Assembly: GCA_000310025.1 (NCBI GenBank)
Contig: FN648455.1
Coordinates: forward strand, 1 to 64,000
Reading direction: 5' to 3'
From: Ectocarpus siliculosus
Lineage: Eukaryota > Sar > Phaeophyceae > Ectocarpales > Ectocarpaceae
DNA length: 64,000 bases
The notes under the pieces are model-generated. The model saw only the letters and a list, made by a program, of their open reading frames with translations, did not search any database and had not been told where the DNA came from. Positions within the stretch are counted from its first letter, which is position 1; every line of letters starts with the position of its first letter. This document shows positions 54,627 to 64,000 of this stretch, in pieces. A program made the translations under genes and the position numbers.

Positions 54627-57600
54627 ATGTCGGCTGCGACCTTTTCGAACACAGCGAATGGCGGAACATCATCACCCGCCCTATCGGCACCAGAAATTGG
54701 TGGCCACCATGCGGCGGTAGCGATGGCGGTGGCGGCCGCACCTTCGCCGGCGGCTGCTGTGGGACCAGCGGCGGGCCGTGACGACGACATTGTGCGCGCT
54801 CTGGCTTTCGCCGAGGAACCCACCGCGGCCGTACTAGCGCAGACCGCCAATGCCAGCAATAGCATTAAGGGAGGCACCAGTAGCACCGACGGGGGACAAG
54901 GAAGAGAAACCACCGACGTGTCTGTGTTCGCAAAGGCGGAAGATCCAGAGCCATGCGTGCAGCCCTCACGGGCTGCTGAAGACAGTTCGTCTGGTACCGC
55001 CGTCGGACGTCACAGCGGGGGAGCCGCGTCCGCCACGAGTAGATCTCCCGGTGCATCGGCTTCAGCGGGTTCAATGAAAGCCAGCTGGCACGACCAGCGT
55101 CTTGCTGCGAGCACCACCAGCAGTGCGAATGGCGGGCGGGTTGGGATCGCCGAAAACGGGAGCGCTACGGCTAGCGCAAGAGGTTCGGATGCCCGAGTCA
55201 ACCGTGGAACCGCAGCCGGTTCCGTTGGTGCCGGAGATGAAAGTGATGCCGGGTCTGTGGACGAGGACAACGATGACTACACCTGGTTTTCGTCGGAGAA
55301 GAGGGTTAGCGGAGGAGAGCGGAAGCACGGCAGGGGGAGGTTGGGCGGAGGGAGGGTGTATGACAGGGTCAGGATCACCGACCACGCGGAGGTGAGTGTT
55401 TTGGTCTCTATTGAATCTGATCGGGTGTCGTCGTTGTTGTTTGTGGTCGCATCAGCAGGACTAGGTCAGCAGTAAGCAGTTGTTGTCAGCAGTTGTCGGC
55501 GGTTGCCGTACCGTGGCGCGTGCCTGTTGTTATGGATTTTGGTGTTGCGGGTCTGCTGAATTCTGTTTGCGGGGATAGGTGAATGAGCGAGACACTTTGA
55601 GTTCTCGATGGCAGTGCTTGAGTTAGAAGTATTTGATTTTGGTTTCTAATGTTGTAGTGTCTGTCATCCTTTTGTCAGGAACAGTGTGGCTGCATTTGGG
55701 CATACACCAGTAACAAGTACGAGTTTCCACAGGCAGCATGTGGTATCCTGTTGAAAGGTACTTTTTCAAAGTAGTCCTCATTCGACAAGGAAGCAAGTAG
55801 GCTCGGTTCTTGATGTCATGGAGCTTTTTGTGGGAAGCACGAGGCTATAGGAATCATGCTTGTGACACATTGGCATTTCATGTGCTTGGTAGATATGTTA
55901 TCCTGCACCTTGCCCTAGGCTCATGAACATCACAGCAGTGTCATGTTTCAGCACATGTCGCTGACGAGTTCGTGACAAAAGGATGTGTGACCTGGCTGAA
56001 GCTCTCGGTGCATCAACTTCTTGTATCTATTTACGAACTCTGGCACCGGTGACTGCAGAACGCGTGTTACCCAGCGTCTTTAGGCTGGACGTGAACAGGC
56101 GCTTGCCGCTTTTTGAGGCGGTGCCTTGCCCACCAATTGAAAGTGCCTTGCAGATAGGGTTTTGTGCGGGTGTTCAGTATCCTGGATATGCGGCACGTGA
56201 CGCAGATGTGTGCGGCAATCGGGCATAAGTTTACAACCGCGTTCGAGCTACCACCTACGTCAAGATGGAACCGCCATTCACTGTTGTGCCGCTTGTGCGT
56301 GCGGGAAAAATGGGCAGGAGATCAACACTTTGAAACAACAGCTCGCCGACGGATCGATCGAGGAAAGCGACGGAAGGGAAAAACTCCGGGAACTTGAAGC
56401 CAAGGTACATTTATCGCAGTGTCCTCTCGAACGGCGTCGAGCTGGATGCGAGCATGCTTGCTCGTTTCCTCGCTCACAGCTACGCAACCCGATTCAACAT
56501 GTCATTGGTCGTGCTGTTGTTTGCACAAGGCGAAACGCGCCGTTGGGGCATTCGGATGGAAATGCAACACACACCGCGAAGTTCGTAGGTATCCTACGGG
56601 CGTATTGTATGCACGTAACGTTTGCCGCTGCACCACCTATACAGTATGCTATGACGTTGGTTCGCATTCCGCCGATACGAACAGAATGCCCAGTTTGAGC
56701 GCTCAACCTTGCACTACATGTAGTTCGAGAACAGCGGAAAGGGATGGAGTGCTGCCGCAGTAGTAGCAATGCTTCCGTTTATGCTCACTATCTCCCATCT
56801 CCGGAGAGGAGGTTTGCTGGCCCGAAGAACCCCGAAACTTGATGGAGTGTTCATCGGAAACATACTCGAATGACAGCACGGGTCAGCACACTTCGCCACC
56901 TCTAAGTTAGATGGTCTTTAGTATTGAGGCCTACCGAAGAGACCGACCTGTCAAAGTCACTGCTGCGTTGGCAGGTGTTCTGAAACGGTTTGGAGGTGTC
57001 CAAGCGATAGCCAAGATCGAGACTTATCTAAATGTCTTGAGGTGTCCAAGCGATAGCGAAAACATTCCAGGTCATCAGGAGCCATTTCATAACATCGCTT
57101 GCGTCCTGACGAAAGTTCCGGAAAACGATTCCGTTCCTTTCAGAGACCATCTGGTGCTTTCATGGACGAAGCGCGTATGCGCGAGCTTATCGTTTGGCAA
57201 ACACAACTGACACGGGGTAACGTTCATACTGGGAACCATCATGTGTGGATCCCTGGGGACCGAAATTCAATATCCATCTACCTGGTATTCCGTATATGTG
57301 AAAGTACTGAACGCTACCTGGAAAATGCAGGCTGCCTTGACTTGATAGACGCACCGCTATTGGATATGTGCAGATATATGGTTTTTCTGGGTCGCAATCA
57401 AGGCCGTTTGGGATACATGACCTGCGAATGTTTGGTGATCGTCAATCTTCTCGCGCAATCTTGTCTTGTACGCCTTTCGGCGCATCTCCCTCGCACTCGA
57501 TTCCGAATCATCTATTCAGTCTTGGAGGAAAGCTGTTGTTCACATCGAGATGTCTCCTGATCGCCGACATGTATTGCCGGGGTGAACGTAGGTTTGATTT

Positions 57601-60600
57601 TTTCGCCGAGCGATATTCGGGAATGTCGCGCAAGATTTCAACGCCAAGTCGTCCCGAAAGGAATCTTGAGCCGAGATACCGCGAAACATGGTCCGCATGG
57701 TTCGGGTAGGACGTTGAGCGAAAAACTCCGTGTCTTGCGTCGCTTCCACAAATTGAACCTATCTCCTATTTAGTAATAAGATGTTGGTGATCAGGAGACA
57801 GCTCGAAAAAGCGCTGCGAGTTAACTCGTCGACCGAAATTCTGAAAGTCGAAAAAGACAAGCTTTGTGCGAGGAAGATCTGACGGCCATGAAGACCGGTG
57901 TCAGAAATTATTCATTCCCGTTCGGAAGCTACAGGTAACTCTCTATCGAACATTGCGCAAAACGTGAAGAACACGATGAAGAGAAGGTATGGGAAAACAG
58001 GCGACATCCACGGCAGCGTTAACCCTCAGCGTCAAAAGACATGAGACGAACAAGTTTTTCCTCTGCGCTAGAAATGCACCTGAAGGCCTCTTCATTTTCG
58101 GCCAAATAACGCGTTGTTTAGTTTCCACACAACCTGAACAACTGCGAGGCTGGCCCAACAGTTCCCGAATGACGTGCAACAGTGTGCGGCCGTTGGCTAA
58201 AAAGTTTGCCGATTGGGATAAGCGTATGCTTTAACGATCAGTAGTCATGCAATGTTTCTACGCGAGTTTGAACATGTCCTGTGGGGAAGAATGGCGACCC
58301 CTATATAGCAGGCACTAGCTGGCCAAAAACGTCAACTTTTCGTGCATTGCACTCTGGCTGGTCATTCATTACAAAAGGGAAACAAACCAGAAGCCTTCAC
58401 GCCTACAGATGATTCAAAGCTCCGTCGTAGATCTGTAGACCGTACCAACTATTCTCATGGCTGGTTGGTGTGCCACAGAAGTTTGTTGGTCGAACCTCGC
58501 AACGTTTTACCGCTCGACGTTTGAGAGCATGTCATACTGACACCACTGTTCGTTGCTGTGATGGTGGCCCCAGACCTTCACGATCAAGATTGGAGATACG
58601 ATCGAAATCCACTCCGGGAACGATGCGCAACCTTTCGTGGGAAAGCTTGTCCTATTGGACAGAGGAACCAGGCGATTCCGGGTGAGCAATCTAAGCATGG
58701 ACCATTTAACAGAAGTATAGGGACTGGACCCACTTCAAAAATGAACTCGGGCAACGGGTGATTCGGTGAAAAGCGTATGACTACGCAATGAGTTTTGGAG
58801 GATCTGGTGAAGGTGGACTGCTGTGCATCCTTGAAGTTTTCGGGCAACTTGAATGGACCGACATCCTGCTTTTAGGTCGACTGTGGGTTCTGTAGTATGG
58901 CGTTTGGGTCATTTCTGTTTTGCGCTCCTCCTCATTTTCCCAGGTGAGGTGGTATTTCGTGAGGCACGAAGTTGATGCGCAACTGGCCGAAAACATGGAG
59001 CCAAAGGAGATTCTGCTGTCCGACTGTTTGTCTTCCTATCAACTCCTTGACACCGTCGACCGGAAGGTGAGAGTGTACCACCGCATCACACCTTCTCCTC
59101 CCCCAATATCCGCGCAAGCTGTGTCGGCTTCGGTTGTAGCCCCTACCCTATTATTTCCTTTGCGCTCTCCTGAACTGAACGCAAGTCCAACGGGCCCGCA
59201 AAAACCCGTGGCATGAGTCACCACACGACACTGAACTTAATCGAAGCAGTAAGAGAATAATGGCCATCATTTACACCTGTTCGGATGGGCGCAACACTTT
59301 TTGCCAAGACAGATGACATGGTTGTCGGGTTATGTCTCAGTTGTCCACCCTCCTACACTTGTGGAAGTACCACACACGTGCTGAATTACCAGATGATCGT
59401 TTGGGGGTCGTATAAGCGGTGCCTTGGGTGAGGTCTCCGCCAAGTACGAAAACTTACATGCTCTATGTTCATTCTGAAAAAGCAGGTTGACACAGTACGG
59501 AGAAGGCCACCGCACGCGCAAGAACTCCCTGCCAACACGTATCTGTGCTACCGTGGGTACGACATGAAGGCGAAAATGATCGTCCCTCTCCTGGAGGACG
59601 GCTCCTTGGAAAGTGAGATGATGTGCCGCCGTTATTTCAGCAACGAAAAGGTCGAATCTCGATGTCACACCGGATGTACAGTGTCGTAACATGCTCATTG
59701 CGTTATGATTTGTTGGATGAGTGACCTAACTCGGCATCGTAGAACGTCGAGCTGTATGATATATACCGCACACAGAGCAGTTTTGCGCATGAAATCGTTA
59801 CGGGTGTATGGGAGCACCTGAAACATGGACAGAGGTGCATCGCAGTGTCTCGGAGAATTGTACGGTCGAACTCTCGTTACAAAAGTCATTGATAAAAGTT
59901 TGAGGCAGCGCACGGTTCCACGAGAGCCGTCGAAATCGTTATTTGGTGTTTTTGCCAGGTTGGTCAGGCTCTCATCGAGGAACTCGATTACCGTACTACA
60001 CCCCTGCCGCTGCTACCGTTGTTCGCCGTGTACGATGGCCCGGTGCACGTTTCTTAGCGTGAGGTGCACCCCTTACGTCTTGTTCGAAACCATCAGGTTC
60101 CGTCGAATTGTTTTCACATTGAACATCGTTCCGATTTGTATCCAGCGCCTCTCTTCCCTGCTCTTTGATACAAAGATTTGGTCCTACGGTTTTGTAGAGC
60201 TAGCTGAATTCTGTAGTCTAATGCCTGACACCCCATCTCACGCGCTGTTGCTCTTTTGCACCTCTGATCCGCAACAACTCCGCCAAAAGAATTTCGCCGG
60301 GGAAAGCCGAGTACCAAAAAGGGCCAGGCGAGCGCTCGGGGGGCGGTGTCGCCTGGAGCATCATCCGCAGCAGCTGCACACACGCCACCGCGTGCGTCGA
60401 CGTCTTCGTCCATCATGTCGCCGTCCAACCCGTCCCAGGAGGACAACGATCCATCGGAGCTGGTCTTGTTGCAAAGATGGAACCGGGTAAGAGACCACGG
60501 CACCAACAATACCGTCACCATGTAGACTGCTGTTGTGGCCTGACTCCATGTGCTTGCAGACACGGAAAGCATTCTGGCAACAGCAACAGCGATATCAACA

Positions 60601-63600
60601 AGCTGATTGGTCGGTGGCCTAATCGTGTGCCGTTCGTTCGCAGACGGGACCGGAGTTCGACGTGTACGTTCCAAAGTGGACGGAACCCACGAGAAGAACC
60701 AAGCCTCCGCCAGAGGAGCACATGGTGAGTCTGTGGAATCTTAAGTCCTCTTTGCTCTACCCTTTCCGCATGTATGAATTGGAGCGCGTTACCGTGTCAC
60801 GACTTGTCGGCCAGGTTCAGCAAAGTAGGCGATGACAATACTTGAAACACTTTTCGCTCTGCCGTTGGCCAAGGTAGGATTCGCAAAGGTTCTGTCCTTC
60901 GATACTGTAGTTCGCAACAAACCCGTTGGTTCGATAAGGTCATTGACGGTTACCCAAGGCTCCTCACAAAAAAAAAGCTTTGTAAAAAGGGGATGGCGTT
61001 TCGCAGAACCAAACGAAAGAGCTTGAATGCAGAGTTAGGGATTTGCAACAAAGCAGCTTTTTGTGGGGGGGACGAGACAAAAGACCGCAAAAGCATCGTT
61101 TATATATTGTTTTGCCCCGTAGAGCGAAAAGTTGAAATGTTCCAAATCCAAAGAGTCTACATGTTTTTGCAGTATGATAACACCCGGTCAACTAGCTACA
61201 TTCGCGTTCAATCCGTTTGTTGATCGGGCATGCACACCTGGAGAACGGCGTCGGCGCGTCAAAGGACCCAGAAGATGCGGCGTTTTGGCCAATTTCGGTC
61301 TGCTGCATGCAACTACTTACAGTCTACGCGAACACCTCTAGAATCGTTTCTGGTTGTCTGCTGCTGCTTTCAAGTCATGCGACGCCACTCACACACCCTA
61401 TCGGTACAAGTAGGCTCTGGCAGTTTCGAGCAGTGCGGTTGCTTTGGCGTGTTTGTATGCATAGACTAGCTGTCTGCAACTGAAGCACCCCTTTGCTGCG
61501 CTGGTTCGCAAAACTTCAAGCACGTCGATCTTGCGCTACAAGGCCCAAACTGGTAATCGGCACAATTTAATCGACGGGGTTGCTCACGCTGGTATGGTTT
61601 CTCGAAAAATATGTAGAGGTTTGCGTCTCCTAAGGCTAAGCGCCAGAGGGGACAACTGAGATTTGACAGCAGTCGGCGGGGGCACCGCCCAGGGTTATTT
61701 TGTCTAGCAGGTTGACCTGTGCGAAAAAAATGGTTGGGGAAAAAACCACCATCGCGGAGCCCCGCGGACACAGGGGACGGCGACGGGCCTTGCGTAGCCT
61801 TCACGAGACTCCGTGCCACAATGAGTGAACAATCTCACGTATGCATAAGGATGTGCGTAGCTGCAAGGGTTGGCGTATTCGCACGGGGGTGCTTAAGCAA
61901 GAACCAATGATTGGATTCGATTTCCGCACCGGTATCCGACTCACCCTCGAGCGACGAATCCAATACCTTCCGGGGCACGTATTGCGCTGCAGCCGTCGAA
62001 GTTGTGCAATATCGCGGTTTCATCGTAAGTATACTCCGCTGCTGTATTTGGTCCCCGTCGCGGGCCACTTGTTGAAACACTGGAGAAAATGGAAACAGGA
62101 GACACTTCTGTCATTGTACATACCAGTATGGTCTCCACACACCAACAAGCACGCAAGATCTCACCCGTGCGTGACCTATATTCAGCTAGCATATTCTGAT
62201 AATGCACATGAGGCAAACACCCCCGAGGCCAAGGGCAACGCGGAAGGTACACGGATATGTTTAATGTCCACCTCCTAACCACGCTTTCCATCCATCATTC
62301 GTGGCAATTCGTGGCACCTGACTAAACTCGTTTTTCTACCCTGGTGGAAACTACCTGCTACGCACCAGTGTTCTAGCGCCACGTCCCCCGCTGGTTTTTC
62401 GCCGACCGGATTTGTATCTCGTCGCATTTGATCTCACCGCGTTTGTGGGGTAGCCTGTGTGTCTGTGTGTGGTCTGAATGGATGGCAATACACACAGAAG
62501 TACCTTCGTCTGCTGTAAGTTGTTGAGAATTGCACATATGGGAGTCGTCGCACGCGGATGCGAGAAATATAGTCAAGGGTCTAATGATAGAGAACACGGT
62601 CGCGGTACGACAAAGTTTTTGGTTCTTTCGGTCTCCCCCTCCCCATGCTTCCCGACTGCCTTACACGCATGCAGGCGGCTCAGTCCAGGTTTGACGATTG
62701 TCAACAGTGGTCGACACAAGCCCTGCCTTTTGAGCCGGATGCCCTGAAGGAGTACCTTGCCAGGGCCAAGGCTATCGCGCCCATTATCCCGGGCACAATC
62801 GTCTACATCAGACCCCACCCGGACGGGCAGTGGGGCGACGGAAAAACCATCAAGCAGGTCAGACGACCCAATGGTAGCGGTGGTGGCCGCAGCGGTGTCA
62901 GTGCAGGCCTTGACACCGGGGCCGGCCCCAGGCTGAGTTCGATGGCGCGATCTACGTATCGATGGGGGCTGGTTGCAGAGCCACCTCCCCCCGCCCAAAA
63001 GCAGCAGCTGACGCGAGAGCAGGTTCCCAGCAGAACGGAGGCATTGCCAGTGCAGGGAACGCCAAACATCCCGATGATGCAGGAGTCGGCCACGGGCAGT
63101 ACCGGGGTGGAAATGCCGATGACACCGCAGTGGTTCAGGCAACAGCAGCAACCGCAGCACCACCAGCACCACCAGCAGTATGTGCTGTTCGAGCAACAGC
63201 GCCAGCAGAAACTAATGCAGGAGCAACTGGTGCAGCAGCAGCTGGTGGAGCAATACCAGCGACGCGACCACATCTCTGGAGATTCTTTCCGGCCGCAGCT
63301 ACAGCTGCCCCCAAACTCGCTACTGCAGTCGGAGTTGATTCAGCAGGGCTCCAATCTCGGAGGCCTTGCGGCAGCGCATCCAATGGCTGCACAAGGAGTT
63401 GCGCCGGCGTCGACGCCGCGTGGGGATGGAAACCCTCATGCGTTGGCGCCGTCGTCCGTATCAGGCGATGCGATGGCAAAAGGAGCAGCAGGGGCGACAA
63501 ACGAGGAATCAGTTGTATGGATAGCTAGTCCGTCCGAGGGTAGTTCGCCGCTGCAGGTGGAACGGTCGCGCATCGTGGGACGGGAGTTCGAGGAGGAAGC

Positions 63601-63899
63601 GATGAACATCTTGTGGGATGCCAGAGGTGCGCGTGCTTTTTTGTTCGTGCTAAATAGCATGTCGATTCGACCAATTGTAGCACAGACGTCACATCCCCGC
63701 CAACCACCCATAGTCCCCAACAGCAGGCTACAAATATGTGGCACTGCTGTGAAGCTCGCGTTCTGCGTGGCGACTGCCCCCGCCTTTCTGTTCGTCAGGT
63801 CAATTCGGAGTGGCTCTCGACATCGTCAGGTCGAAGAGGTACCAGGATGATCTGAAACGAAGGCTGAAAAATGCAGGGGAGATATGGACGTTCCAGCAG
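54627..63899 (+). CDS. BAH-ELM2 domain chromatin protein (MTA/RERE/Snt2-like), 3' partial
   Basis: Exons: 54627-55391, 55679-55757, 56265-56404, 58944-59066, 59486-59650, 59959-60042, 60307-60486, 60644-60724, 62675-63626 and 63799-63899. All phases agree, giving about 890 aa before the window ends. Exon 1 (255 aa) is Ala/Ser/Gly-rich with an acidic DESDAGSVDEDNDD patch, ending in RVYDRVRITDHAE. The BAH domain spans exons 2-5: VRWYFVRHE, then EILLSDCLSSYQLLD, VDRK, then TYLCYRGYDMKAK. These match the W-Y/F-x-R-x-E, E-x-x-L-S-D and F/Y-x-C-R-x-x-Y-D marks of BAH. Exon 8 starts TGPEFDVYVPKWTEP, like the G-P-x-F-Q-A-x-V-P-E-W-T start of ELM2. Exons 9-10 end with EEEAMNILWDARGGQFGVAL, like the paired helices at the ELM2 end. 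A SANT domain would be expected next, beyond the window. Exon 9 contains a Gln/His-rich run. Such proteins recruit histone deacetylases or demethylases to nucleosomes. The donor at 59651 (GTCGAA) and the exon 6 borders are weak. Confidence 0.75.
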
Positions 63900-64000
63900 G
63901 TGACGACGACAGTAGTGTAGGCCCCTTGTAGTTGATCGGAATCCAAAGAGGCGCTATGGCTGCCGGCTTGACCTTGGCGGTCATTCCAACTCGGCTTGAA

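Noticed and set aside
54094-54720. 208-codon + open frame overlapping the BAH-ELM2 start
   Set aside because: No domain, and it overlaps exon 1 in another frame. Exon 1 is supported by phase-compatible downstream exons.

Overview
This window reads as nuclear DNA of a brown alga or a close stramenopile relative. The main reasons are a tandem array with the exact Cys/His spacing of the EsV-1-7 repeat (C-x4-C-x16-C-x2-H-x12, known from brown algae and their phaeoviruses), intron-rich genes with small exons and large GT-AG introns, low gene density, and TTAGGG-type interstitial telomeric sequence. Genus and species cannot be fixed from the sequence. All exon models below were built by hand from splice-site consensus, exon phase and family similarity. 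No transcript evidence was available.

Layout. (1) 1-5.1 kb: mostly non-genic, with a seven-unit EsV-1-7 array on + that is broken by a stop and a one-base deletion (1.85-2.65 kb). (2) 5.1-11.4 kb: a mobile-element cluster. It holds a 502-bp TIR element with a TA target duplication, a 50/52-bp hairpin minisatellite, and on - a decayed Ty3/gypsy chromovirus whose integrase is followed by a chromodomain and a Tudor-like domain. A second integrase relic is fused directly to its reverse transcriptase. (3) 13.8-35.1 kb: two MAP-kinase genes arranged head to head, MAPK-A on - (13844-19457, 9 exons, about 566 aa) and MAPK-B on + (22576 to about 35050, about 15 exons, about 901 aa). Their catalytic exons match almost exactly in length and phase, so they form an inverted duplication. 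Both have lost the activation-loop Tyr of the TxY motif (TET and TEH). Their C-terminal tails are unrelated: acidic and His/Asn-rich in A, a very long Gly/Gln/His/Ala-rich tail in B. (4) 35.1-40.4 kb: no convincing gene. (5) 40.4-51.5 kb: on -, a large multi-exon gene for a protein with at least eight degenerate E-C-T-F-x-P repeats, generally one per exon, behind a long disordered N-terminal region. (6) 54.6 kb to the window end: on +, a multi-exon gene with a BAH domain followed by an ELM2-like region, probably a chromatin regulator of the MTA/RERE/Snt2 type. Its 3' end lies outside the window.

The genes do not form an obvious pathway. The two kinases are a duplicated signalling pair, the BAH-ELM2 protein is probably a chromatin co-regulator, and the repeat protein is of unknown function. 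I saw no rRNA, tRNA, CRISPR array or organellar gene.
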